Assembly: GCA_964492335.1 (NCBI GenBank)
Contig: CAZBJX010000008.1
Location: 24,645 to 88,644, forward strand
Source: JAFGCL01 sp964492335
Lineage (GTDB): Bacteria; Chloroflexota; Dehalococcoidia; UBA2247; RBG-13-53-26
DNA: 64,000 nucleotides
Direction of reading: 5' to 3'
The position numbers and the translations under genes are program-made. The notes beneath the pieces are model-generated. The model saw only the letters and a program-made list of their open reading frames with translations. It had not been told where the DNA came from and did no database searches. Shown piece by piece: positions 25,994 to 33,732 of the stretch (its first letter is position 1; every line of letters starts with the position of its first letter).

Positions 25994-26761
25994 CTACTTC
26001 GGCGGGAAGCGGACGCCCCCGTCCAGCCGGATGGTCTCGCCGTTCAGGAACGCGTTCTCCACGATGTGCTGGACCAGGCCGGCGAACTCCTCCACCCGGC
26101 CGAACCGCTTCGGGAACGGGATGTGCACGGTGATCCCGTCCTTCATCTCCTGCGGCATGAGGGCCGTGAGCGGGGTATCGAAGGTCCCCGGGGCGATGGT
26201 GCAGCACCGGATGCCGCTGCGGGCCAGGTCCCTGGCCACTGCCAGGGTCATCCCCACCACCCCCGCCTTGGAGGCGCAGTAGGCCACCTGCCCCATCTGG
26301 GGCTCCAGGGCGGCCACCGAGGCGGTGTTGATGATCACCCCGCGCTCGCCGTCAGCGGTGGGCTCGTTCTTCTGCATGTGGAATGCCACCCAGCGGGTGC
26401 AGTCGAAGGTGCCGATCAGGTTCAGCTCGACGATCTTCTTGAAGGCGTCCAGGTCATGCGGGCCGTTCCTGTCCGCCGTCTTCCCCACCCATCCGCTCCC
26501 GGCGCAGTTGACCAGGATGTGGATGGCCCCGAACTCCTTGAGGGCCGACTCGACACCGGCCTGCACGGTCTCGGTCCTGGTCACGTCGACCTCAGCGAAG
26601 GCCGCCCTGGCCCCCAGTTGGCGGCAGAGGTTCTCCGCGTTCTGGCGGTTGAAGTCGGCGATCACCACGTTGGCCCCGGCTGCGTGAAGGCGCCTGGCGG
26701 TGGCTTCGCCCAGCCCGCTGGCCCCCCCGGTAACGAAAGCGGTCTTGCCCTTAACGTCCAT
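25994..26761 (-). CDS. SDR, 3-hydroxyacyl-CoA dehydrogenase type II-like
   Basis: NAD-dependent short-chain dehydrogenase of 255 residues. It has FVTGGASGLGEATARRLHAA, VNCAGSGWVGKT, the catalytic Ser in IINTASVAALE, the intact YxxxK in VAYCASKAGVVGMT, and a C-terminal substrate region with IAPGTFDTPL and LNGETIRLDGGVRFPP. The SVAALEPQMGQVAYCASK and FDTPLTALMP segments resemble HSD17B10-type 3-hydroxyacyl-CoA dehydrogenases, suggesting beta-oxidation-like chemistry. The substrate is inferred from similarity only. It converges on pilT across a GC-rich, hairpin-forming 64-bp gap and is divergent from the nitroreductase at 26970. Confidence 0.87.
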   Translation of the reverse strand: MDVKGKTAFVTGGASGLGEATARRLHAAGANVVIADFNRQNAENLCRQLGARAAFAEVDVTRTETVQAGVESALKEFGAIHILVNCAGSGWVGKTADRNGPHDLDAFKKIVELNLIGTFDCTRWVAFHMQKNEPTADGERGVIINTASVAALEPQMGQVAYCASKAGVVGMTLAVARDLARSGIRCCTIAPGTFDTPLTALMPQEMKDGITVHIPFPKRFGRVEEFAGLVQHIVENAFLNGETIRLDGGVRFPPK

Positions 26762-26886
26762 GCTCGGTCCTCCCTCTCCTAATCGGTGATGTCACTACCA
26801 AATAGGATACCCGATCGCCGCGTTTGGGGACAGGCGGATCTCCCGGCGCGCCTGGCGCAGCGGCGCGGGCCCGGGCGCAGGCCGTA

Positions 26887-26904
26887 CCCCCGGCGCGCCG
26901 GGGG
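26887..26904. repeat. Perfect 18-bp palindrome between divergent promoters
   Basis: CCCCCGGCG at 26887-26895 is followed without a spacer by its exact reverse complement, ending 2 bp before the -35 box of the nitroreductase gene. It could be an operator or, read toward the right, a hairpin followed by TTTG. The position next to a promoter favours an operator. Confidence 0.45.
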
Positions 26905-26905
26905 T

Positions 26906-26934
26906 TTGACCGTGCACACCGCCCATAGTAGAGT
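26906..26934 (+). promoter_or_regulatory. Promoter of the nitroreductase gene
   Basis: TTGACC at 26906-26911 and TAGAGT at 26929-26934 lie 17 bp apart, with transcription predicted near 26941 and the ribosome site GGAGG at 26953. Confidence 0.55.
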
Positions 26935-26969
26935 AGCACTGGCATTCTGTGTGGAGGTGCAGACCGGAC

Positions 26970-27704
26970 ATGGACATCCCTGAAGTAATTGTGGAGAGAA
27001 GGAGCATCCGCGCCTTCAAGCCGGACCCCATCCCCCGTGACGTCCTGAACAAGATAGCCGCCATGGCCCTGCGCGCCCCCTCATGGGCCAACACCCAGCC
27101 CTGGGAGCTGGTCATCGTCTCCGGAGCGAAGCTGGAGGCCATCAAGGAGGCCTTCGTCACACAGCGCGGAGTGAAGGCCCACCCGGACTTCCGCGGGCCG
27201 AAGCTCTTCACCGGGATATACCGGGCCCGGTTCCAGGCCCTGGCCACCAGGATCACCGAGGCCACCAGGTTGACCAGGGCCCCCGGGGCGCCGAAGGCCT
27301 CCGGCAAGACAAAGGCCCCCGGCCGGGGCCAGGCGGACCGCGAGTCGCCGGAGTGGTTTCTCCAGGGCCCCCGCCTGTACGGGGCCCCGGCGGCCATATA
27401 TATCTTGATCGATCGGTCTTTCTACGAGCAGGCCGGCCACTTCAACGTCTGGCCGGTGTTCGACTGCGGCCTGGTGGCGCAGAACATCATGCTCCTGGCC
27501 ACCCACCACGGGCTGGGCACCATCATCCAGGCGCAGGCGGCCCACTACCCGGACGTCCTGCGGCAGATGCTGGGCATCGCCGACTCCAAGCTGGTGCTGG
27601 TGGGCATAGCTATAGGGTACCCGGACTGGGACAACCCCATAAACAAGGTCCGCTCCGAAAGGGAGGCCGTGGAGAGCGTGGTCAAGTGGTACGGATTTGA
27701 CTGA
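26970..27704 (+). CDS. Nitroreductase-family protein
   Basis: The 244-residue FMN-dependent oxidoreductase starts MDIPEVIVERRSIRAFKPDP, the typical FMN-binding N-terminus, and includes MALRAPSWANTQPWELVIVS, NVWPVFDCGLVAQNIMLLAT and the C-terminal ILVGIAIGYPDWDNPINK-like segment with family spacing. A loop of about 20 residues rich in Pro, Gly and Lys (around residues 105-122) is inserted in the middle. ATG at 26970 is preferred over a GTG at 26949, since GGAGG lies between them. It is transcribed from its own promoter, divergently from the SDR. The substrate is unknown; relatives reduce nitroaromatics, quinones or halogenated rings. Confidence 0.88.
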   Translation: MDIPEVIVERRSIRAFKPDPIPRDVLNKIAAMALRAPSWANTQPWELVIVSGAKLEAIKEAFVTQRGVKAHPDFRGPKLFTGIYRARFQALATRITEATRLTRAPGAPKASGKTKAPGRGQADRESPEWFLQGPRLYGAPAAIYILIDRSFYEQAGHFNVWPVFDCGLVAQNIMLLATHHGLGTIIQAQAAHYPDVLRQMLGIADSKLVLVGIAIGYPDWDNPINKVRSEREAVESVVKWYGFD

Positions 27705-27781
27705 GGCGGCGCCGCCTGATTTGTGCCGGCGTCGCACGATCGGATATACTATTCTCGCCGATTACTCGTGGGAGGTGGTCT

Positions 27782-27994
27782 GTGGAGCAAACAAGTCTGC
27801 CCAGGTGCCAGAAGTGCAGCGCGGGCGATCTGGTGCCCCTGTCCGATTTCGGCAGTCAGGGTGCGCCAATTCACTATAAGGCGTGGGTCTGCACCAATCC
27901 CAACTGCGGCTTCAACCTCAAAATCAGGAACGGTGACGTCTACATCAACGAGCCGGTTATCAGCGGCGCAATGCACAATTCGCGGGTGCGCTAG
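27782..27994 (+). CDS. Small zinc-ribbon-like protein of unknown function
   Basis: A 70-residue protein starting with GTG after a GGGAGG ribosome site. Two cysteine pairs, CQKC near the N-terminus and CTNPNC in the middle, can bind a zinc ion in a ribbon-like fold. The segment between them (DLVPLSDFGSQGAPIHYKAW) and the one after (GFNLKIRNGDVYINEP) look like beta strands. A -10-like TATACT lies about 40 bp upstream. It is 6 bp from comF and likely co-transcribed with it. No known family was recognised, and the function is unknown. Confidence 0.7.
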   Translation: MEQTSLPRCQKCSAGDLVPLSDFGSQGAPIHYKAWVCTNPNCGFNLKIRNGDVYINEPVISGAMHNSRVR

Positions 27995-28000
27995 ACGATC

Positions 28001-28729
28001 TTGATCAGGACCAACAGAAGAAGCGTGTTCTCGGCCCGGCTGGAAGAAGTCAAGGGCAAAGTCATCGATCTTCTCTTCCCGCCCCATTGTGTGGGCTGCG
28101 GGAGCGAAGGTCTGTTTGTCTGCAGCCTCTGCGAGTCCTCCCTGCCGGTGCTGGCCTCTCCTGTGTGCCCCACGTGCGGCCGGCCCCTTCGCCGGCAGGG
28201 CGACTGCCCCGTGTGCCGCGCGTGGAAGCCGGAGACGGACGGCATCCGGTCGCCCTTCGCCTTTGACGGCGTGGTCCGCCAGTGCATCTACCAGTTCAAG
28301 TACGGGCACTTCAAGGCGCTGGCCGCGCCCCTGGGGCGGCTGCTGGCCGGCTACCTGGAGAGGGAGAGGCTGGAGGCCGACGTCCTGGTGCCGGTGCCGC
28401 TGCATTCCAGCCGGGAGCGCGACCGGGGGTACAACCAGTCCGCCCTCCTGGCCGCCGAGCTGGGGAAGCGCAGCGGCCTGCCGGTGGTCAGCGACTGCCT
28501 GGTCAGGCTGCGCCATACCAGGCCCCAGGTCAAGACGGCAAGCGCCCTGGAGCGGCAGCGCAACCTCGCGGGGGCGTTCGGCTGCCGGGACCGCAGGCTC
28601 GAGGGGAAGCGGGTCCTGCTGATTGACGACGTTTGCACCACCGGAGCGACTCTCAGCTCCTGTGCCATCGCCCTGAGGGAGGCGGGGGCCTCCCTGGTAT
28701 GGGGCCTGGCACTGGCCAGGGAAGCATGA
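28001..28729 (+). CDS. comF: ComF-family phosphoribosyltransferase-like protein
   Basis: Members of this family (ComF/GntX) are needed for DNA uptake or gluconate use, and have a phosphoribosyltransferase fold. The 242 residues contain an N-terminal double zinc knuckle (HCVGCGSEGLFVCSLC and CPTCGRPLRRQGDCPVC), LVPVPLHSSRERDRGYNQS, and the PRPP-binding loop VLLIDDVCTTGATLSSC. The start is uncertain: TTG at 28001 has no clear ribosome site, while GTG at 28025 follows AGAAGA. The stop overlaps the glyA ATG. A substrate reaction has not been established for the family. Confidence 0.9.
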   Translation: MIRTNRRSVFSARLEEVKGKVIDLLFPPHCVGCGSEGLFVCSLCESSLPVLASPVCPTCGRPLRRQGDCPVCRAWKPETDGIRSPFAFDGVVRQCIYQFKYGHFKALAAPLGRLLAGYLERERLEADVLVPVPLHSSRERDRGYNQSALLAAELGKRSGLPVVSDCLVRLRHTRPQVKTASALERQRNLAGAFGCRDRRLEGKRVLLIDDVCTTGATLSSCAIALREAGASLVWGLALAREA

Positions 28730-29964
28730 GCTACGCAGCCGACAGGGACCCCCAGATCGCGGACGTGGTCCGGAAGGAAGAGGAGCGCCAGCGGCGCAAG
28801 CTGGTGTTCATCGCCTCCGAGAACTACGCCAGCCGCGCGGTGATGGAGGTCCAGGGCTCGGTGCTCACCAACAAGTACGCCGAGGGATACCCGGGGCGCC
28901 GGTACTACGGCAGCTGCGAGTGGGTGGACGAGGCGGAGCGGATAGCCATCGACCGCGTCAGGCGGCTCTTCGGGGTGGAGTACGCCAACGTCCAGCCCCA
29001 CAGCGGCAGCCAGGCCAACGCCGCGGCCTACCTGGCGCTCCTCAAGCCCGGCGACACCGTGCTGGCCATGAGCCTGGCCCACGGCGGGCATCTCACGCAC
29101 GGCAGCCCGGCCAGCTTCTCCGGCAAGCTCTACAACTTCGTGCACTACGGGGTCAACCGGGAGACGGAGCTGCTGGACTACGAAGAGCTGGAGCGCCTGG
29201 CCAGGGAGCACCGTCCCAGGCTGATCGTGGCCGGGGCCAGCTCCTATCCCAGGACCATCGACTCCGAGCGAATCCGGCGGGTAGCGGACGAGGTGGGAGC
29301 CAGGGTGATGATGGACATCGCGCACCCGGCGGGGCTGATCGCCGCGGGCATCCATCCCTCGCCCCTGCCCTGGGCCCACGTAGTGACCGCCACCACGCAG
29401 AAGACGCTGCGCGGGCCGCGGGGGGGCTTCATCCTGGCCGGCGCGGAGCTGGCCAAAGGCCTGGACTCGGCCGTCTTCCCGGGGACGCAGGGGGGGCCGC
29501 TGATGCACGTCATCGCCGCCAAGGCGGTCTGCTTCCACGAGGCCCTGCAGCCCGACTTCGTCGCCTACCAGAAGAGCCTGGCGGAGAACGCCAGGGTCCT
29601 GGCCGCCGAGCTGGCCCGGCTGGGCCTGCGCATTGTGACCGGCGGCACGGACAACCACCTGCTGCTGGTGGACCTGCGAGCCGCCGGCATAACTGGCAAG
29701 GAGGCCGAGGAAGCGCTGGACGCCATCGGCATATCCGCCAACCGCAACGCCATACCCTTCGACCCCCTGCCGCCCCGGCAGGCCAGCGGGCTGAGGCTGG
29801 GGACGGCCGCCGCCACCACCCGGGGGCTGGGCACGCCGGAGATGAAGCAGGTCGCCCTGATAGTCCACCGGGCGCTCACCAACCTCGGGGACGAAGAGCT
29901 CGGCAAGCGCCTGGCCGGGGAGGTCCGGGGCATCTGCGACAGGTTCCCGGTCCCGCAGAGTTGA
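28726..29964 (+). CDS. glyA: Serine hydroxymethyltransferase
   Basis: PLP enzyme interconverting serine and glycine with transfer of a one-carbon unit to THF. The 412 residues match family length. Conserved features include LVFIASENYASRAVMEVQGS, NKYAEGYPGRRYYGS, NVQPHSGSQANAAAYLAL, the PLP-Lys region, LPWAHVVTATTQKTLRGPRG and GTQGGPLMHVIAAKA. In the PLP-Lys motif the residue before Lys is Gln (TTQKT) instead of the usual His (TTTHKT). The ATG at 28726 overlaps the comF stop as ATGA. The enzyme feeds one-carbon units used, among others, by PanB. Confidence 0.96.
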   Translation: MSYAADRDPQIADVVRKEEERQRRKLVFIASENYASRAVMEVQGSVLTNKYAEGYPGRRYYGSCEWVDEAERIAIDRVRRLFGVEYANVQPHSGSQANAAAYLALLKPGDTVLAMSLAHGGHLTHGSPASFSGKLYNFVHYGVNRETELLDYEELERLAREHRPRLIVAGASSYPRTIDSERIRRVADEVGARVMMDIAHPAGLIAAGIHPSPLPWAHVVTATTQKTLRGPRGGFILAGAELAKGLDSAVFPGTQGGPLMHVIAAKAVCFHEALQPDFVAYQKSLAENARVLAAELARLGLRIVTGGTDNHLLLVDLRAAGITGKEAEEALDAIGISANRNAIPFDPLPPRQASGLRLGTAAATTRGLGTPEMKQVALIVHRALTNLGDEELGKRLAGEVRGICDRFPVPQS

Positions 29965-30017
29965 GGGGGCCGCGGCTTCTGTGCTATAGTTTGTCGAACA
30001 ATAACGCGAGTTATTGT
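29961..30017 (+). promoter_or_regulatory. Promoter and leader hairpin of the rpsF-ssb-rpsR operon
   Basis: TTGAGG (29961-29966) and TATAGT (29985-29990) are 18 bp apart. Immediately after the predicted start, at 29998-30017, an exact 8-bp stem (ACAATAAC/GTTATTGT) is closed by a GCGA tetraloop of the GNRA type. Leaders of S6-S18 operons often carry a binding site for the S6:S18 pair. This hairpin lies at the right place, but the known conserved CCG bulge was not identified. Confidence 0.55.
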
Positions 30018-30043
30018 CTAGTCCTTCTGGAGGGAATATCGAA

Positions 30044-30331
30044 TTGCGTGACTACGAATTGACGGTGATTTACCGGCCCGAGATCGCGGAAGAGGAGATT
30101 CCGGCTGAGATAGACAGGGTGAGCCAGCTCATCAGCCAGAAGGGAGGGGTGGTGGGAGACGTCAATCGATGGGGCCGGAAGAGGCTGGCCTATCCCATAG
30201 ACCGCTGCCGGGAAGGCAACTACGTGCTCACGCCGTTCAAGATGGACCCCACCGAGGCGCCGCAGCTGGACAGGAACCTGCGCGGTTCCGACCGCATTCT
30301 GCGGCACCTGCTGGTGAGGATCGGGGAATAG
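30044..30331 (+). CDS. rpsF: 30S ribosomal protein S6
   Basis: Small-subunit protein that pairs with S18. The 95 residues begin LRDYELTVIYRPEIAEEEI and contain the RNA-binding NRWGRKRLAYPIDRCREGNY motif of S6, ending GSDRILRHLLVRIGE. The TTG start at 30044 has a GGAGGG ribosome site 9 bp away; family N-termini begin with this MxxYE-like segment. An earlier in-frame start would overlap the ribosome site. It is followed by ssb and rpsR in the classical order. Confidence 0.95.
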   Translation: MRDYELTVIYRPEIAEEEIPAEIDRVSQLISQKGGVVGDVNRWGRKRLAYPIDRCREGNYVLTPFKMDPTEAPQLDRNLRGSDRILRHLLVRIGE

Positions 30332-30364
30332 GGGGCCAGGGGACCTGAGAGGGGGCGGGATGCA

Positions 30365-30763
30365 ATGGCGAATCTGAACAAGGTGATGATCATCGGCAAC
30401 GTGGGGACCGATCCCGAGATGCGGTTCACGCCCAATGGCAACCCGGTGACCAGCTTCCGGGTGGCTACCAGCCGGTTCTTCACCGGCCCGGAAGGCGAGC
30501 GCAAGCAGGAGACGGAGTGGTTCACGGTCACCGCCTGGAACAAGCTGGCGGAGAGCTGCAACCAGTTCCTGACCAAGGGCCGGCGGGCCTACATAGAGGG
30601 CCGGCTGCGCAGCCGTGTCTGGGAGGGGCAGGACGGCCAGAAGCGGACCCAGGTGGAGATAGTCGCGGAGCGGGTGCTGTTCCTGGACCGCCAGGCCGCC
30701 GCCCCGGTGAGGGAGGACGGCAAGGCTGACGAGGAGATCGAGGCGCAGGACCTGCCGTTCTAG
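30365..30763 (+). CDS. ssb: Single-stranded DNA-binding protein
   Basis: Coats ssDNA during replication and repair. The 132 residues comprise the OB-fold with LNKVMIIGNVGTDPEMRF, SFRVATSRFFTG, TEWFTVTAWNKLAESCNQFL and GRLRSRVWEGQDGQKRTQVE, then a short linker and the acidic tip EIEAQDLPF. That tip is the conserved docking peptide for replication and repair partners (DDLPF type). The linker is much shorter than in E. coli. It lies between rpsF and rpsR. Confidence 0.97.
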   Translation: MANLNKVMIIGNVGTDPEMRFTPNGNPVTSFRVATSRFFTGPEGERKQETEWFTVTAWNKLAESCNQFLTKGRRAYIEGRLRSRVWEGQDGQKRTQVEIVAERVLFLDRQAAAPVREDGKADEEIEAQDLPF

Positions 30764-30779
30764 TGAAGGAAGATGAAGA

Positions 30780-31073
30780 ATGGTTAGTGGACCAAGGAGA
30801 CCGGCAAGAAGATCGTCGAGGCCGAAGTACATTCCGAAGCGGAAGGTGTGCGCCTTCTGTGCTGACAAGGTGAAGGAGATCAGCTACCGGGACATCGCCC
30901 TGCTGCGGCGCTACATCTCGGACCGGCACAAGATAGAGCCCCGGCGCCGCACAGGCAACTGCGCCAAGCACCAGCGGGCGCTGGCCCAGGCCATCAAGAG
31001 GGCCCGGCACATCGCCCTCATTCCGCACACCTCGGTGCAACTGCGCAAAGCGGGCGCCGTCATCCTGCGGTAG
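30780..31073 (+). CDS. rpsR: 30S ribosomal protein S18
   Basis: Pairs with S6 on the platform of the small subunit. The 97 residues include YIPKRKVCAFCADKVKEISY, which contains a CxxC pair like zinc-binding (C+) forms of S18; a further Cys lies in GNCAKHQRALAQAIKRAR. ISYRDIALLRRYISDRHKI is the family core. The N-terminus is basic and about 15 residues longer than the core. The ATG follows AAGGAAGATGA at a suitable distance. Confidence 0.96.
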   Translation: MVSGPRRPARRSSRPKYIPKRKVCAFCADKVKEISYRDIALLRRYISDRHKIEPRRRTGNCAKHQRALAQAIKRARHIALIPHTSVQLRKAGAVILR

Positions 31074-31150
31074 CGGCGTCTCCCTCGCCGGGTGAGGCGG
31101 TCCCGTGCCGCCGGCGGGCGGCGAGGCCCTCGTTCCTGTCAGGTTAGACC

Positions 31151-32218
31151 ATGAGTATGCTGGGGAGATTGCTGGACCGGTCCGGCCAGAAGAAGCGGCG
31201 CCGTCCGCGCACCAAGGCGGAGTTGGAGAAGAGGCGGCGCCTCCTTATCGTCATCCTGATCATCACGGCAGTGGTGGCCGCCACGGTCACCGTCGGCTAC
31301 GGGTACTACGACACCAGCGTCAGGCCCTGGCGCCAGCCCATCCTCGAGGTGAACGGCACCGTCATCGACATGCGCACCTTCGTCAACCACCTCCGCCTGC
31401 ACCAGCAGTACTCGGGCTACTTCTCCTCCGAGTCGGAGTGGGCCCAGTACGTGGTGAGCGTCGTGGAGCAGAACGAGATGAACCGGCAGTACCTGCAGGG
31501 TCACTTCCCGGGGGTCGACCTGGCGGCGGTGACCAGCGACGAGGAGGTCGACCGCAAGGTCCGGGAGGAGCTGGGCCTGGCGGACAACTCCACCCAGGAG
31601 GAATACGACCAGGCGTACCGCAACCTGGAAGAGGGCCTGAAGAGCTACGGCGTGTCGGTCAGTGACTTCAGGAAGCTGTACGTAGAGCCGCTGCTGATCA
31701 GCGCCGAGCTGCAGAAGCAGATCGGCGACCGGGACTACCCGGCCACGGGCAGCCACGACCACGCCCGGGTGCAGGCCCTCCTCGTCAGCGGGGCGGACCA
31801 GGCCTCCCTGGCGAGGATGAAGTGGGAGAACGGCGCGGCGTTTGACACCCTGGCCGGCGAGAGCTGGGTCTCCGAGTCCATCGGGGACACCCTGGAGACG
31901 GACAGCGCCACCCCCAGGTGGGTGCCCCGGAGCACCCGGGGCGAGTCCTTCGACAACTGCACCTTCAGCATCCCCGTGGGCATGCTGAGCGATCCCGTCC
32001 CGGAGGCCGACAGCTTCGAGGAGTACTGGCTGGTCAACGTGCTGGCCAGGGAGTCCAGGCAGCTGACCGAGGAGGACCGGGACCGCCTGGTTTCCGACGC
32101 GGTGTCCATGTGGCTGGAGGAAGCCATGGCCTCCCCGGAGAACGTGATCGTCAACTACCTCGACCAGGAGGGAGGCGCGGCCAGACTGGCCTGGGCCGTC
32201 AAGCAGGCCGCGGTGTGA
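31151..32218 (+). CDS. Membrane-anchored SurA N-domain-like chaperone
   Basis: The 355-residue protein starts with a basic cytoplasmic stretch (KKRRRPRTKAELEKRRR) and one membrane helix (LLIVILIITAVVAATVTVGY). The extracellular part follows the SurA/PpiC-type pattern: a strand with ILEVNGTVIDMRTFVNHLRL, then helices. No complete parvulin PPIase domain is evident, although the stretch with HDHARVQALLV followed by a long C-terminal part with PVPEADSFEEYWLVNVLA resembles one in layout. A role in folding secreted proteins is likely, which would fit the many secreted proteins in this window. It comes 77 bp after rpsR and 15 bp before hom. Confidence 0.75.
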   Translation: MSMLGRLLDRSGQKKRRRPRTKAELEKRRRLLIVILIITAVVAATVTVGYGYYDTSVRPWRQPILEVNGTVIDMRTFVNHLRLHQQYSGYFSSESEWAQYVVSVVEQNEMNRQYLQGHFPGVDLAAVTSDEEVDRKVREELGLADNSTQEEYDQAYRNLEEGLKSYGVSVSDFRKLYVEPLLISAELQKQIGDRDYPATGSHDHARVQALLVSGADQASLARMKWENGAAFDTLAGESWVSESIGDTLETDSATPRWVPRSTRGESFDNCTFSIPVGMLSDPVPEADSFEEYWLVNVLARESRQLTEEDRDRLVSDAVSMWLEEAMASPENVIVNYLDQEGGAARLAWAVKQAAV

Positions 32219-32233
32219 CGGAGTGAGGCGGGC

Positions 32234-33508
32234 ATGAGGAGCATCGGCATCGGGCTGATGGGGCTGGGCACCATCGGCGGCGGCGTCTACCGGGCCCTGG
32301 CGGAGAGGGGGCAGGTCATCGCCGAGGCCGTGGGCTCCCCGGTGGTCCTGCGGAAGGTGCTGGAGAAGCGGCCGGTGGACATCGACCCGTCTCTGCTCAC
32401 CTCGGACTTCCAGCAGATACTGTCCCACCCCGGGATAGATGTCGTCATCGAGCTGCTGGGCGGCGAGCACCCGGCGGTGGACTTCATCAGGGAATCACTG
32501 CAGGCGGGCAAGCACGTGGTCACCGCCAACAAGGAGGTCATCGCCAAGCACGGGCCCCAGCTCCTGGCCATCGCCAGGGAGAAGGGCGTGGCCCTGCAGT
32601 TCGAGGCCAGCGTTGGCGGCGGCATCCCCCTGCTGCTGCCCCTGCAGCAGGGACTGCTGGCCAACGAGGTCTCCACCATATACGGGATCATCAACGGCAC
32701 CACCAACTACATCCTCAGCCGGATGTCCCAGGAGCGCACCGGGTTCGCCGAGGCGCTCAAGAAGGCGCAGGAGCTGGGCTATGCCGAGGCCGACCCCTCC
32801 AACGACATCGAGGGCCGGGACGCCGCCTACAAGCTGGCCATCCTGGCCAGCGCCGGCTTCCACACCACGGTGCGCCCGGAGCAGGTCTACTGCGAAGGGA
32901 TCTCGCGCCTGGCGGCGCCGGACTTCCTGTATGCGAAGGAGCTGGGCTACGAGATCAAGCTCCTGGCCATCGCCAAGCAGGCGGACGACGCGGTCGAGGC
33001 GCGGGTGCACCCCGTCTTCATCCCTCAGGAGTACCTGCTGGCCAGGGTCGGCGGCGTCTACAACGCCGTGCAGGTGGAGGGGGACCTGGTGGGCCAGCTG
33101 ATCTTCTACGGCCGGGGCGCGGGAGCGCAGCCCACATCGAGCGCGGTGCTCTCTGACGTGATAGCCATAGGCCAGGCCATCGCCTCCGGCCGGCAGGTGC
33201 CATGTGCAATGCGGCTGGCCAGGCCCAAGGCGGTCAGGCCGATGTCCGAGCTGCAGACGCGGTACTACCTGCGGATCAAACTGGCCGACAAGCCGGGCGT
33301 GCTGGCCCAGATCGCCGGGATACTGGGCGACCGCGGCATCAGCATTGCCTGCGTCATCCAGAAGGAGACGGACGAGACCCACCGGACGGCGGTGATCGTC
33401 CTCATGACCCACATGGCGCGGGAGGAGTCCATGCAGTCCGCCCTGGCGGACTTGAGGAAGATCCCCGCGGTCAAGAGAATAGGCAACGTCATCAGGGTTG
33501 AAGAATAG
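32234..33508 (+). CDS. hom: Homoserine dehydrogenase with C-terminal ACT domain
   Basis: Reduces aspartate semialdehyde to homoserine for threonine and methionine synthesis. The 424 residues have an N-terminal NAD(P) motif GLMGLGTIGGGVYRALAE, the GKHVVTANKEVIAKHG and GGGIPLLLPLQQGLLANEV regions, INGTTNYILSRM, and the catalytic Lys/Asp region GYAEADPSNDIEGRDAAYKL. The C-terminal ACT domain (YYLRIKLADKPGVLAQIAGI) gives feedback inhibition, usually by threonine. It lies 15 bp downstream of the SurA-like gene and is followed by a small zinc-ribbon gene and thrC. Confidence 0.96.
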   Translation: MRSIGIGLMGLGTIGGGVYRALAERGQVIAEAVGSPVVLRKVLEKRPVDIDPSLLTSDFQQILSHPGIDVVIELLGGEHPAVDFIRESLQAGKHVVTANKEVIAKHGPQLLAIAREKGVALQFEASVGGGIPLLLPLQQGLLANEVSTIYGIINGTTNYILSRMSQERTGFAEALKKAQELGYAEADPSNDIEGRDAAYKLAILASAGFHTTVRPEQVYCEGISRLAAPDFLYAKELGYEIKLLAIAKQADDAVEARVHPVFIPQEYLLARVGGVYNAVQVEGDLVGQLIFYGRGAGAQPTSSAVLSDVIAIGQAIASGRQVPCAMRLARPKAVRPMSELQTRYYLRIKLADKPGVLAQIAGILGDRGISIACVIQKETDETHRTAVIVLMTHMAREESMQSALADLRKIPAVKRIGNVIRVEE

Positions 33509-33519
33509 GCGGTGATAGC

Positions 33520-33723
33520 ATGACTTGGATAGCGGGCCTGATTGCCACCGGTGAGGTGAAGTGCGACGGGTGCGAGAAGACCATGAGGCATCCCGACCGG
33601 TACGCCTACGTGTCCGAAGACGACCGGCCCGTGGAGCGCCTGTGTGAGAAATGCTCCAGCGCCAGGGGCTACCTGAGAAAGAGAAAGGACGAGAAGGGGC
33701 GCGAGACGGCCTCCTTCCTGTAG
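33520..33723 (+). CDS. Small treble-clef-like protein of unknown function
   Basis: A 67-residue protein with two CxxC pairs, CDGCEKTM and CEKCSSAR, spaced about 27 residues apart, which would bind one zinc ion. The central YAYVSEDDRPVERL looks like a beta hairpin, and the C-terminal end is rich in Lys and Arg (RKRKDEKGRE), suggesting nucleic-acid contact. It sits tightly between hom and thrC, 11 bp after hom, and appears to belong to the transcript. No family was recognised, and the context alone gives no function. Confidence 0.7.
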   Translation: MTWIAGLIATGEVKCDGCEKTMRHPDRYAYVSEDDRPVERLCEKCSSARGYLRKRKDEKGRETASFL

Positions 33724-33732
33724 TCCCTCGAG

